A stretch of DNA of 64,000 bases from Chiua virens (taxonomy: Eukaryota; Basidiomycota; Agaricomycetes; Boletales; Boletaceae): contig JAHNUO010000001.1 of assembly GCA_019787685.1 (NCBI GenBank), positions 496,001-560,000 on the forward strand, in the 5' to 3' direction. Under the pieces are notes generated by a model. It saw nothing but the letters and a program-made list of their open reading frames with translations, did not search any database and was not told where the DNA came from. Position numbers and translations under genes: made by a program. Within the stretch, counting starts at the first letter, position 1, and each line of letters begins with the position of its first letter. Positions 11,739-24,012 of the stretch are shown piece by piece.

Positions 11739-12662
11739 TGTCAACGGATGCAAGTATGACTATGACGCAAGTACGAGCACGTGGCTGTTGATTCGAGGTG
11801 ACCTTCGACCTCGGCGTCTGTTCGACCTCTGCTCCTCTCAATCCCCGCCGTGGTGGTCGCCCGGAGCCTCTTTCTAAAACTGCTCAGAGGATGCAACATG
11901 GTTTAACTCAGGTCCGCGGTGTTGACACTTTGGGGATAATGGCATACCTCATGTGCATACGCAGCCTCGGCTCCCAGTCTGTTGTATCTCGAGACACTGA
12001 CCTGCGTCATCTTCACCTATCCCAACATTGCATACATTGGACATCATCACTGCGTAAGTCTCGACGGTGGTCAGGTGTTTCCTCATTGAAGTCTACGTGT
12101 TTCGAATTCTATCCTATATCAAACCGGTTTTTATCACTCATTACCAGTGTGTTTCCTTCGTTCCAACACCGCAATGTGATGCCATTCGTTTTAAATCGGC
12201 AATTATTCTGGTAAATCTTTTTATTCGTTGGCAAGATTAATACGTATCCGAACACTTTGGACGATTGCGAACATGCACACCGTCGTGCGAAATACACAAC
12301 AACACGTGTGTCAAGACGACTGACCTTATTGGGCTCAGTTCTGGCACATGCAGTCAACGAAATCCGTGACGACTCGGAGTTATCGTGGCAATTTCATTGC
12401 TGGATGAGGAGACTCGAGGCTCTAATATAAGGTTGAGGTATAGTGATGCTTCAGAGGTCTGGACGAAGTGGAACTCATGTGTTCCTGTTTTAAACATCCT
12501 GGTGTAAGCAGAGAAACGTGATCGGATCTACGTACAGTTCAAATAATCTGACCACTGGCATGGCGAATTGGATGTACGTGTCGTTCACACTTTGGGTATA
12601 CTACAGGATTGTGGAGATAAGTACAAATAGAATGGTGACACGAGCGGACACATCAATGGCCT
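11739..12662. other. Intergenic between WD40-A and WD40-B
   Basis: No gene recognised. The last ~70 bp resemble the 3' flank of copy A (9240-9330), consistent with a tandem duplication that included the 3' untranslated region. Confidence 0.45.
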
Positions 12663-15031
12663 GTCACCTGTTAGGCAGCGAAGACTCGAGAAGAACCTTT
12701 GCCCTGACCACTGGGATACATGTCCGTCCTAGAACCTGCGAGTCTGAGATGACCTCCTTCATCAGCCCCAAATGAGTCGTGCACAAGACTTTCCGACCTC
12801 TTCCACCAGCACTCGCCTGACCATGACGAAGATTCGGCTCCATCAGGCTCGTGTTGAATGTTTGACCAGGATAACCGAACACGAGTTTGAAGTCTGCCTC
12901 CCTAGCATTCCAAATCAGTTTGGAAAGCTTCTCGGTTGTCCACACAATTGATGAAAGCTTGCGTTGGAACCCAGGCAACGTGAATGTGTTTGAGAGTGTG
13001 GCCGAAGGAGAGGTGGTACAACTGGCGGCCAGGGCGACGTCAGAAAGTCCTTGCACGATGTCTGCGACCAGGTCGTCGGTGTCGCTGGCAGGGACGGGGC
13101 CATATGCATAGGTAAGGGATCGCCAACGTATGGCGAATGTTTGCGACTCTGGTTGTTACCATCAGCAAAACACTTGAAGGGGCGTGAGATAAGATAACTT
13201 TCCTGATTCTTGTACTCGGTCGTATACACCTCCGAGGACCTTATCGTGTCCTCTCCCCACAGTCCATGAAGAGATGATGTACGACAAGCGAGAGAAAATG
13301 TGGGCTCGGAATGCAACGGGGAGGTACATGGCCACGCTGTCGCGCGACATTGTTGCTAAGTAGCGCACCAATGATGGAGCAATATATTGCGAGGCTCGTC
13401 GTACCGCTGACGATTGCTCTTCAGCAACGGAAGAATGATGGTTGTTTATCAGAGATCTAGCCATAAAGATTGAGGTCAGCTGGACCAGTGAATTAAGCCT
13501 GTCGAGGGTCTGAATGATTGCATACTCGGCGTGCACATCAGATACTGTGATAAAGTGCTGAATGTCGGATAGTTTGGGTTGACGGGCTGCGACAGTGGAA
13601 ATGATAGCTGTTGAGTGGAAACTGTGTTGTTGCTGGATCTCCTCCACTCGCGTTTTGGAGGTTCTTAGGTCATGACGTACAGAGAGGAGTTCGCGCGATA
13701 CGTCAGGGAGCTGGTCAAGCTTTCGGCGTACGGCAGCAAGTTCATACATTTTGATGGAGGCTGAATCCTTCAGGTGGGCCAGTTCAGTAGTGAGTGTGGC
13801 AATTTGGCGGATAGTAGCGAGCCTGCGTGACTGAGCAGCGTAGCAACGCCGGAGATCCGTGAGGTCCGCTTGAAGATTCCGGGCAGTCTTTGAGGTTGTC
13901 ACTAAGATAGTCATGATACCATATGGGAATGTGCACTTGCGTGGTTGCAGTAACGACCAGGAAGAACATCGCGCAGATTCCAGAGTGAGATGGTGTTACC
14001 CGCGCCCGCAGCCATCTCATGGTTTGCCGATATGGCCATGGCCACGACGCTGTCAGTGTGCTCGATGGGATATCCAATCTGTTTGTGCGTTACTGGATCC
14101 CAGAACGACACAGATGTGTCACCGGAAGCTGCAACGTAGCCACTATCACTTGCCAAAGCTATGCACCAAGGGTAGTTTCTGTGAATGCGCCATTTTGAGA
14201 CTGTGTTGCCCGTCGATACATCGAGATGGTGAATGTGGCCATCGAACGATGCAACGAAGAGGTGCTTGCTATTATGATGCCACGCAATGGATTGGTTTTC
14301 TGATGAACTGACTAAGATCTTGAAATTGACGAGCAGACGGCCACTTTCGCATTCGTTAATCGCAACAGACCACGTTGCCGTTGCCAACAAGAGTCCGTTT
14401 GGTGAAAATTTCACCGCGGAAGCAGAGTAGCCGTGATTCAGCAAGGTTTTCGGTTTGTATACTTCCAGTTGTTCGCCATCTGAGCGTGACCAAATGCGAG
14501 CATTGTCTGTCGATCCTGTCGCGACTTTCGTCCTGTCCAGAGACACGTCGACGGCCCACACTTTCCTTCGCTGTCCCTTTAGCTCTGCCACAATGCCTCC
14601 ACTCTGCGCATCAAACACCCTCACGATACCTTCATCTGTCCCGCTCACAACCCATTTTCCATCTTGTGATACCGCAATATTGCGCACCCCCCGTCCTGCG
14701 TCCATTGGAACTCCCACCTCCTTGCCATCTTCTGCCCTCCAGCATCGAATCATTGTTTCGTCTCCACCAGCCAGGACATCCCCCCCATCAGCCGTGAATA
14801 CGACTGAAAATATGCTATATCCGCTAGGGACTTTGATCGCCTTCGCCGCAGAAGCTAGTGATGCATCTCGGATCACTTCTCCTTGCCTCTTTTCCGTTTG
14901 CTTGATCTCGTTGGACCTGGCGCTATTTTCATCGGGGTCTTGCTTCTCGTCAGTATCTTCTTTTAAACCACTTTTTCCGTTTACTCACCCTGTCTTGTCA
15001 GGAGTCGATGGAATCTGGAAAACATTGACAT
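12663..15031 (-). CDS. WD40 plus coiled-coil protein, copy B
   Basis: Tandem paralogue of copy A with the same three-part build: WD40 exon from about 14900 to 13941, coiled-coil exon 13887-13203, C-terminal exon 13148 to the stop near 12664 (ESSLPNR end). Blade signatures include GGDETMIRCWRAEDGK and DTSVSFWD; KVLCTTHLGLMKEV lies near the C terminus. An N-terminal exon MSMFSRFHRLLTRQ (ATG 15031) followed by an acidic stretch (EDTDEKQDPDENS) is likely, but the intron joining it would be only about 29 bp, so the 5' end is uncertain. Intron 1 (13940-13888) starts with GC (CAC|GCAAGT). Intron 2 (13202-13149) appears to start with GA (TCAG|GAAAGT) where copy C has GT and copy A has GC. If GA is not spliced, the protein would be truncated. 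Confidence 0.62.
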
Positions 15032-16221
15032 GGTCAACAAGTGCAAGTACGGCGCAAGAACGAGCGCTTGGCTGTTGATTCCTTAACCCTGTGACCTCGG
15101 CGTCTGTTCCCTTAACTCTCTTTGTTATGCCCGTCGTGGTCGCCTTGGGCCTCTCTTCAAAGCCACTCAGAACATGCAGCATGCTCTAAAATAGGTATAC
15201 ACCTGTCATTATCACCCAATTTTGGGGACGTACAAGACTTATGCAGTAAAATTTTCTATATGCAGCTGTATTACCACTAGGTCCGCTATGCCAGTGCTAA
15301 CACTGGTACACAACCTGCTTCGCCCAGAAACTCCACGTATAGCTTCAGTTCCCGGTTTATCAGTGTATACGGTCGGTTCTTCCGCATCAATTATATTTCG
15401 AGACACTAACTTGCACCTTACACTAGCATATAGGCGTCACCTTTGGCATTTCCAAGAGTTTTTCTTCCTCGACAACTTTCGTCGGTTCCCACCACTCACC
15501 CGAGTGACCATACTCATTCATGCTACCATCCACCCAGTCTACTTAAACTACAACCTAAGCCTCTCGACTGGCGAATTGCTCCGAATATCTGCACCAACCA
15601 AAATTGTCCTTTGTCTGTCCCACCGTTACATATTTCTTCTCCAATCTTCCTGGACACTATCATGCCACCACAATTCCTTGAATGACACACGTATCATTCC
15701 TCTGGGAGACCTCGTTGACGCGCACTCTAGCTTCATTGGTTGGATTGCTGTTCGACCGGTTTAGTCGCGCATGAGGTATACGCGCATTTACACGTCTTAC
15801 CTTTCCTTTGAATGTGCCCCACCATGGGTCCAACACGGGGCGAGATCACAAGGATGAACCTACTTGGTGGCATGTCGGAGGGGAATGGCCTTCATAGGCA
15901 CTGTGTACGACAAATTGGAGGATATGCCAGTGGACAAACTCACGGGATACGAACAAGCCGAACAACTCAATATCTTCCTGGAATACTGGTTGATTGTGGA
16001 TAGTTCGTGATTGCACCACCATATTTGTGCTGAGCACTCCGTACAACGGAGCCATCGAATTCCCATTCCGTCATCAACTTAACCAAATCCGACAGGATCG
16101 GCCAGCAACTACACTGCAAAATTGATTACTCACCGGGTTACTACTTACTTGGGAAAAAGCTAGTGGATGACTTCGTCACACGCTATAAAAGGACCCTACG
16201 GTTCACTGAACCCGATACAAG
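15032..16221. other. Divergent intergenic region
   Basis: Lies between the divergent WD40-B and hydrolase-1 genes. A 180-codon frame at 15222-15764 (+) has no recognisable domain and composition unlike its neighbours, so it is not called. Parts resemble the upstream flank of copy A (11900-12010), as expected for duplicated promoters. Confidence 0.4.
16184..16190 (+). promoter_or_regulatory. TATA box of hydrolase 1
   Basis: GCTATAAAAGG about 35 bp before the ATG at 16222. The same GCTATAAAAGG precedes the paralogue at 21627, so the element was kept through duplication. Confidence 0.55.
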
Positions 16222-17429
16222 ATGTCATCTCTTACGCCATTCAAAACGCTAACAGTTTTTGATTTTGACTACGCATACCTGGATAGCGGGGCACCCGTAT
16301 CTTCCACCTACACGACATGGGTCATCTTCCACGGGCTAGGCCTCAATGGAGGTTCGTTATCGATCAAAGCAACGATTACCAATGCACAGAGCTGACGCAT
16401 ATCTTTTGTGATCAGCTGTCTTCGAAAAAATCCTTCCCCTTGCGCATGCTCACAATCTCCGCATTGTCAGCGTTAATAGACGTGGCTATGCCCCTTCCAG
16501 TGGCTTCGAAGCGGACGAGGTGTCAGGGATAGGGTTCGGAAAGACGCACGAGGAAGCAGAACCCTTTCTCCGTGGGCAAGGAGTTGAGATTGCGACATTT
16601 CTCGTCAAGTTCGCCACTCAGGAGGGCATCCCGCTTGCCGATCTAGATGGTCCTACTGGGGGCATCGCCCTCATCGGCTGGTCGCTTGCAGGGATACATG
16701 CGCTTTCCCTATTGGCGTATCTCGACGCCCTCTCAGAGGATACTCGGTCGGCACTTCAGAAATACCTCCACACGATCTTATCGCATGGTGAGATCATAGC
16801 TTCAAGCTGATGTTCAATCCCTGAGATTGATGTCTGTCACGATACCTTATTCTTCAGACATCGCTCCGACTCCACTGGGCATACCCAACGCAGCCACACA
16901 CAACACCAGTTTCTTGTCAATGCAAGATGATCAAAAGCGTTTCGATGCCCTTGTCGATTGGGCAACTGCTCATTACATTCATAAGAGTGTCACATCGGAG
17001 AACCCTGACGACCTCGAGTTCAACCATCCCAGTGATACCATCCCACGCTCGATGCGCGAGCTGTCCTATGAACAGCGCGCCAACTATACCAACTTGGATG
17101 CGTTTTTGGGCTCCGACGGCAAACTACGCTCCTGCGATGTCACCGCATTCGCCAAGCTCACGAAGCGCGCCTTGTTCAACAAATCCCTTGCTGAAAAGTT
17201 GCCCAATGTACGGGTGCGGTACATGAGCAGTGGGACAAGCCCTGGGATGGTGGTGTGGGCTCTCTGGATGCTGCGCAAGCATGCAGCAAACCCCAAGGAG
17301 CACTATGGAGATGACGCGGAAAAGGCAAGGGATATCAAATTTGTATTTCAGACGGAAGGGAACCACTTCATTTTCTGGGACGACCCACAGAAGGCTATCC
17401 AGCAATATGGCCACGCCATTATGTTATAA
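16222..17429 (+). CDS. Alpha/beta hydrolase, copy 1 (intact)
   Basis: Three exons, ATG 16222, introns about 16352-16414 and 16791-16857, both phase 1, stop at 17429. The protein has an HG oxyanion segment (VIFHGLGLNG), a nucleophile elbow GWSLAG fitting G-x-S-x-G, and a late histidine in TEGNHFIFWDDP, placed where the catalytic His lies. Length of about 360 residues is normal for this fold. Substrate is unknown; no signal peptide is visible, so it is probably intracellular. A paralogue in the same orientation lies 5.5 kb downstream. Confidence 0.8.
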
Positions 17430-18431
17430 ACATGCCTTGTACATAGAAGAATCTAATCGTTCAGATTCTGCCGCAACTTTCAGTTCCATTTTGCGAGAGT
17501 AACACTTCCGCAGACCCAGGGCTTCAATGTTCGACAGTCTTTTTTTGCATCTGAGTCCGTGTGGAAGAGACGCCTCGTCATATGCTACTCGGCCCGTGAG
17601 CCCGTCGAAACCACGACCACTATCCCACCACATCTGCCCGCTCTGTCCGACTACGATTTATGATCGGACCTTGGGCCCGAGTAGAGAATGAAGTTTCTCC
17701 ACCGAGTCGACTACGTGCTATTGAACTTGTCTTGGAAAAAACAACATGAAGCTCGCTGATCGAGGCCCTGATGGAGGATAATAAACACGAAACTGGTTGC
17801 ACAGAACGAAGGGTGAAGTGTTCTGGGTGGTAGTTCGAACTCGAGTTCGAAATACCAACAAGAACATCGTCACCATCGAAAAAAAAAGGGTGAAATTAGT
17901 GTTGAGAAATTGATACCTCGAGGACATCGCTATCGTGGCCTCTTGCTTGGACTAGTCTGAGTGTCGATGCGAATGTTCAAATTCCCGGGCCTAAGAGACG
18001 AAAAGTATGGTCACGAACCTCTAGTGCATCGAAGTCGGGAGATCCAGCATATTTACCGCCATGATGGATTGAATCAAAACCGTCGAGCGCAGCGCAACAG
18101 CCATATTGTGCTATAAAACCCTGCCGCCGCCGGTGTCTTCTGAAGTTCTGATCTCGGAGTGGCCAAGTAGAGTTGGAGCTTGGGGAACTCTAGCCTTGTG
18201 AAACGATGCGGTCGTGGGAATGGTCAAGTCTGCCTTGGAGAAGAACGAGATGATCGATGTGATCAACGAGTCGATGAGGTGCCAGCCGCAGCTGAGCCGC
18301 AGCTAAGGCCGGTGCGCAATCTCAGCAGGCCATGGCTGTGCTCCATCCATTCTGGAATTCAACTTTAATTTCAAGACGCTCGACGAGGCTTCTGACTGCA
18401 TCACCTTCTTATACCGTATCTAAAAAGGCTC
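17430..18431. other. Intergenic between hydrolase 1 and F-box/LRR
   Basis: Contains a TATAAAA word at 18112-18118 that may drive the next gene with a long 5' leader. Nothing else recognised. Confidence 0.4.
18112..18118 (+). promoter_or_regulatory. Possible TATA box upstream of the F-box/LRR gene
   Basis: TGTGCTATAAAACC, the same core as before the two hydrolases (GTGCTATAAAA at 21627). It lies about 310 bp before the ATG at 18432, so an untranslated leader or 5' intron would be needed. Confidence 0.3.
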
Positions 18432-20098
18432 ATGCACGACGCTTTGCTTATCACTGAAGTACGCAGCTCCATCTTGGATTTTCTGGTTGTAGATACAGCC
18501 CCCCACCCAAGAAAGCCACACCCGAAGCATGATCTGATGCCAAAAGATACTCGAAGAGCTGGCCGGCGGGCACTTTCCGCCCTTGCGAGAACGTGTCGTG
18601 CTCTTTCTGAGCCCGCACTTGATGCTCTTTGGCGCCGGCTGCACAGTCTAGAGCCTTTGTTGCGATGTGTGCGTGCCAAAGCTATCAGTGTAGTGGAAGT
18701 GGAACCTGAAACATTGGTATGTCAATTTCCACCAAAAACATGTTCGCCGTTGAGGACAAGAATTGATAGGCTCCATTCCATGAAGAAGAGTGGGACATTG
18801 TGTTACGCTATGCCCTTCGCGTCCAGGAATTGACGGTCTCGGACGTTGATACATTATCTATCAAGATTTTGCAAGCTTTGTGGTTTCATACCACGGTGCT
18901 ACTACCTAACCTCCGGAAACTTTGCTGGTCCCACAACGATATCACACAATTTGCCACGATCCGTTTGCTCCTCAGCCCCTCACTCGTTGATCTATCTGTG
19001 TGGCTCGACGACGGTGATCATACCTCCATTCTGGCATTTCTCGAGCGTTACCCCACAATCAGCCCAAACATTAAGTCACTACGGTTCAGTCATCTATTTC
19101 AAAACTCTTCGCCGTTAGCGGTAGCTGCGATATCCCGCGCCATCTCTCGCTCGCCGGACCTTGAGGTTCTTAATTGCCATGAGATAGACGGAGACGCTAT
19201 CTTCCACTTGATTCAATCACCTCGCCTTAAAGAGTTTTCCGCTCGCTTGCGTCATCACCGTCCAGACGATTTCAGAAGACTTGCCCGTTTTAGCATCCCT
19301 GACTGCCCCCCTTTCCGAAACTTGCGCGTCCTCAACCTTTATCTCGAAGACATTTCCTCCATCACCCCATGTTTGCACTCCACTCATCAACCGTTCGAAG
19401 AAGTTTCCCTCGAATTCTTCTTGATCACCCCCAAGGGTCTTCATGAATTCTTCTCTGCCCTGAATTCGACTACACGTCAACAGACCCTACGACGCATTAA
19501 GCTCGTCGACAGTGGACCAGGCGGAATTGATCCGATACAACAACTCGACTTTGAACTGTTGAAGCCACTTTTGGCCTTCAGTCTTCGCAGACTGGACGTC
19601 GACCTGAGAATAAACCCAATTTCTTTGAATGACGACGAATTATTACAGTTGGTCAAAGCATGGCCTGAGCTGGAGGTGTTCAACCTCAACCAACACAATC
19701 TATGGATACCCTCCCGTCTCCCGTCACTGAGGAGTCTCTTGCTTATGGTTGCACGATGCCCAAAGTTGCATACACTCGGCCTATGCGTGGACGCGAGGAC
19801 CATCCCATTTTTAACAGCGGAGGAGCTAGCAATCCGTAATGTGCTCATCAAAAAGTTAGAACTCGGATATTCGCCTATCGCGTCACCAGTCGTGGCGGGC
19901 GTCGCACAGTTCTTACTCGATCACTTTCCATCGCTGAGCGGCCTATCGTCAAGGTTCCCATATTCAGTCGATCGACGCATACAACTCTATGCAACTATGT
20001 GGAGAGAGGTCAGCATACAGATTGAAGAAGCCAGAGGTGAGAATGCACCTGGGGAGTCGAGTGATAGTGACTCGGAGATGTACATCGATGGACCCTGA
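18432..20098 (+). CDS. F-box/LRR-like protein
   Basis: Two exons: 18432-18716 and 18770-20098, joined in phase 0 through a 53-bp GT-AG intron (ETL|APFHEEEW). The N-terminal part, RALSALARTCRALSEPALDALWRRL, is the degenerate F-box-like start common in agaricomycete F-box proteins. The rest is about 430 residues of leucine-rich repeats (for example LPNLRKLCWSH, SPDLEVLNC, FRNLRVLNLYLEDI). The tail is acidic and Ser-rich (GESSDSDSEMYIDGP). Expected role: substrate receptor of an SCF ubiquitin ligase; target unknown. Confidence 0.8.
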
Positions 20099-20360
20099 AT
20101 AGAGTATTCGTACTTAAAAATAGTGTCGCGTTAGCAACTTCAACTGCCAGACTAACGACCACGCCGACTCGTGCCAGTGTTTCGGGGAAAGTTTCTGTCG
20201 CTGGTTCTGACACATTGTCGTACACATCGAAAGAATCTATTCAACCATATATATAATACAATCAATGGACGAGTATTATGCTGCTCACAGACGAGTCAGA
20301 CTTTTTTTCGCCTCGACTTCGGAGGGAAGCCAAACTGTCTTCTGTCATCGGGACATGGAG

Positions 20361-20383
20361 CGGCGGCGGCGGCGGCGGCGGCC
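20361..20383. repeat. (CGG)7 microsatellite
   Basis: Seven consecutive CGG units running into GGCCGCG, in non-coding DNA. Confidence 0.85.
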
Positions 20384-21626
20384 GCGCTACTGGCTTAACA
20401 GTGATATTGATCAGGGGACCACGAGGATCAGAAGGCACTGCCACTCGTTCCGGTATGAGAGATTGCAGCAGGTGGGTCGAAGTTGTGTTGATCAATGAGG
20501 AAAGGAATAGTTTCGGCGAAGATCCAGTTTGAAGTTGAATTGTCCCAGTGTGAAATCTCGAGAGATTATGACAGGTGAGTTGAAAACACGCCAGCCGGAG
20601 GGGTAGATGGTTTGCATCGACTGTCTCGTAGCTCGTCAGAGTAGTTTTTGATCCATGTTTTCTGAGTGCCTAACACTTTGAGTAATATCCAGAGAAGTAG
20701 CGGAATCCCAACCTCTCATGGCCGTTGGTCGTGGACAACTCACTCCCATGCCACGTGGTTCAATCATATGATGTGACGCTGACAACTGCATTAGATGCGA
20801 CGGCGTCTTGCAACATCTTCAGATCTACGTGTCGTCAAATGCCACGTCTCGATTTCTACAGCGGTGGTCGAATGGTGGCTTGTCAATAGAGTCGAGTCTC
20901 GTTCGAGGAGCCATCGAGCCGTCGGACATCCCCGAAGGGTCCCGGCTTTCTCGGAATTTACCGCTTCGATTACACGATCGATGAGAAGCGTTGCAAAGAC
21001 GGCTTCATTCTGTCACCAAGATGCAGGCTCCGCAGTTTGGATTAGATCCATATAATCACCACCATCGAGATCTCGAATCAGCCCGTGAAGTTGGAGATGG
21101 GAAAAGATCTGTCACGTTGCATGGCAATGCCATATGTTTACGCCGCAGTTTCCGCGAGTACCCCACATGTTCAAATACGATGGCTGGGAACAAATGAGTC
21201 GATATGGCACGCCGCCCAGTCATCGCATTAATGATCAGATGAGGTAAGTTCCCGTTGGTCGCAGCTCGGGGACCATGGCTGCAACTCGTGATTTGATGCT
21301 GGGAAAGGACAGTCGATGATCCGAGCTCTGAATGCTTCCACGGTCATTGGGAAAGGGGGGGAACGCGTAGAATTATGGATGCCTTTGAGTGAGTTGACCA
21401 CCGAAAAATCACACATTCGAATCTAGTACGTGGCAGAAGAGCCCGTGATGGTTGTTGACGTATTCCGTAGATAACACATTTCGAGACTAGTTTTCACAGC
21501 GTAAAGAGGTTTCCATCGATCATTTCATTCGTAATCACAGTCCCGGAGGGTGCGACGGGATCAATGCACTGCAGACTCGGAGTTACTCAATTAGCAACCG
21601 ATACGATGGCATCCTATTGTGTGTGC

Positions 21627-21633
21627 TATAAAA
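21627..21633 (+). promoter_or_regulatory. TATA box of hydrolase 2
   Basis: GTGCTATAAAAGG about 55 bp before the ATG at 21686, matching the one before hydrolase 1. Confidence 0.5.
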
Positions 21634-21685
21634 GGTTACCTATTCGATCTGGAGCGATCCACTGGCCTAGTGGACACGATACAAG

Positions 21686-22901
21686 ATGTCATCTTCTACC
21701 GCGCTCAAAACCCTCAAGGTCTTTGATTTTGACTACGCATACTTGGATAGCGGGGCGCCCGCATCTCCAAACTACACGACATGGGTCATCCTCCATGGCA
21801 TGGGCTTCAATGGAGGTTTGTTACCTATCAGAGTGAAGGACGTGTCATGTACCATTGACGCGTACCTCTGTTGACGTAGTTGTCTTCGAAAAAATCCTCC
21901 CCCTCGCACATGCACACAACCTCCGCGTCGTCAGCGTCAACAGGCGTGGCTATGAACCTTCCAGTGGCTTCGCAGCAGAAGAATTAGAGGGGATCGGGTT
22001 TGGAAAGAAGTACGATGAAGCAGAACCCTTTTATCGTGGACAGGGAATTGAGATCGCGACGTTCCTTACGAAATTTGCAACTCAGGAGGGTATCTCACCT
22101 ACGGATCCAAACGGTTCTACTGGTGGCATCGCCCTCATCGGTTGGTCGCTGGCGAGTATCCACGTGCTCACCGTATTGGCATACGTCGACGCGCTCGCGG
22201 AGGACACCCGATCGACGCTTCAGAAGTACCTCCACACAGGTCTTTTCTCATGGTGAGAACGTTTTCGGCCTTGACAGTCATCTACAGACTGATAGTGAGC
22301 CGTCGCATTTCATCTTTGCAGATGCGAGTGCTGTCCCTCTGGGTATTCCCAACATTAAGACACATGACGTCGGTCTGTGGTTCGAGCCAGACGATCGCAA
22401 GCGCTTCGACGCCTTCTTCGAATGGGCGACTGCTCACTACGTACAGAAGAGCGTCACCTCGGAGAACATCGACGACTATCAACTTTAATACCCCTTCTGA
22501 CACCATGCCACACTCGATGCATGAGATTTCTTACGAGGAGCGTGCCAAGTACACCGACGTGAGCGCGTTTGGATATGCAGGCTGCGATGGAAAGCTCCTC
22601 TTTTGCGATGTCTCCGCGTTTGCAGGTGCTCACCAAGCGCGCCTTGTTCGACAAGGCCCTTGCTGAGAAACTTCCCAACGTGCGTCTGCGGTACATGAGC
22701 AGTGGGACAAGCGCGGGAGCTTTGGTATGGGCTCTCTGGATGCTGCGCAAGCATGCGGCGAATCCAAAAGAGTTGTATGGAGCCGATGCGGAAAAGGTGC
22801 GGGATATCAAGTATATCTCTCAGACGGAAGGGAACCACTTTGTCTTCTGGGACGACCCGGAGAAGGCTATCCAGCAATACGGTGTCGCCATTAACCTGTA
22901 A
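21686..22901 (+). pseudogene. Alpha/beta hydrolase, copy 2 (frameshifted)
   Basis: Paralogue of the 16.2-kb gene with the same exon layout: ATG 21686, first intron near 21815-21878, stop at 22901. It keeps VILHGMGFNG, the GWSLAS elbow (G-x-S-x-A instead of G-x-S-x-G) and TEGNHFVFWDDP. Compared with copy 1 it shifts frame near 22240 (one extra base before the second intron), near 22485 (after ENIDDY) and near 22625 (after CDVSAFA). As assembled it cannot give a full-length protein. The alternatives are a young pseudogene or assembly indels. Confidence 0.65.
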
Positions 22902-24012
22902 ATTCTACCTTTAAGTAAATGCATCTTGGACATGCATGTATATGTATACGAGTGTTGCTAGTTTGGGGCGGATATCAGCTAGTTGCAGATTGACCGACCA
23001 ACTTGAGGTTTTTCGGAGCACTATCGAGACAAACATTGAACGTTTTATGGTTCTTCATGCCTGAGATCTGAGCACTACCAGTGGCCGCAACTTGTGGTAG
23101 TGTTGTTGTGTATCTGCTACACCGTTTGCACCCTATGGCTAATGGTATAAATCAGAGAGTGAAGAATGACCTTCAAAGTTAGATTTCTGCGCGTCAAATA
23201 CTGTTAGCTTGGCTTCATGGTGTGGATACGACTTGCGCCGCTTGATTCAGTTTCACGTAATTAGAGAGTGGTTCGGCATGAAGACAAGGGTATCGAATCA
23301 GGAAGCCACGTTACTTGAAACCTGAACGAGACGATACGGACTTTGATCTCGGTCGTTGCACCAGGAGCATAAGACTGGGACATGGAAACCAAAGTATGGG
23401 GTGGTGGTGGTGGTGTAGGACGAGCGAGATACACAGCGAGGTCAATCAAGCCAAGGATGGCCTGACAACTGTCAACGAACCACGAGGACCACCGAACAGC
23501 TTGATATCCTCACCGACGCATATATGACGCTGCTCTTTCCGAGCCCCCCATCTAAATCGTTATCTACTGGACGGATTCTCGTTGGCATCGCGGTATCATC
23601 TTGATTAGAAATTCATTGGCTGCGATGATGAGGCGGGAACAAGCATCATGGGTATAGGGGATAGTGCGATCTGATGAGATCCGATAAAGAGACACGTGTA
23701 GGCTGCGCGAAAATGCACCCTTGAGAATAATCCTCCACGTATCCTATTTTCTGTCATCGTCCACCTAGCCGAAAAATGTCTCGTAAGGTTACCCGGAACA
23801 CTGGAGAATAGTGAGTCAATGGATGGGACCGATGAAATTACGGTACTGACGAAAATCCTAACTGTCGGATGGTGGTTCCACGTCCCATGATGCTGCGCGA
23901 GCAGGAGGAAGCCCGGTTCAAGATCAAGGGAAGGTGATTAAACGCTCGGTGACGGGGCTCCAGACGTCCTCCGCCATGGACCAGTCAGCAAAATGTACGG
24001 AAGACAATCGAG
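22902..24012. other. Intergenic before WD40-C
   Basis: A short GGT repeat lies at about 23398-23417. An upstream exon for the next gene (ATG near 23776) is conceivable but not supported by a clean junction. Confidence 0.4.

Larger units (their letters stand above)
20099..21685. other. Intergenic between F-box/LRR and hydrolase 2
   Basis: Holds a (CGG)n tract at 20361-20383 and the TATA box at 21627. Frames of 60-90 codons here look random. Confidence 0.4.

Noticed and set aside
15222..15764. 180-codon plus-strand frame
   Set aside because: No recognised domain, no plausible introns, and the area matches promoter DNA of the paralogous gene.
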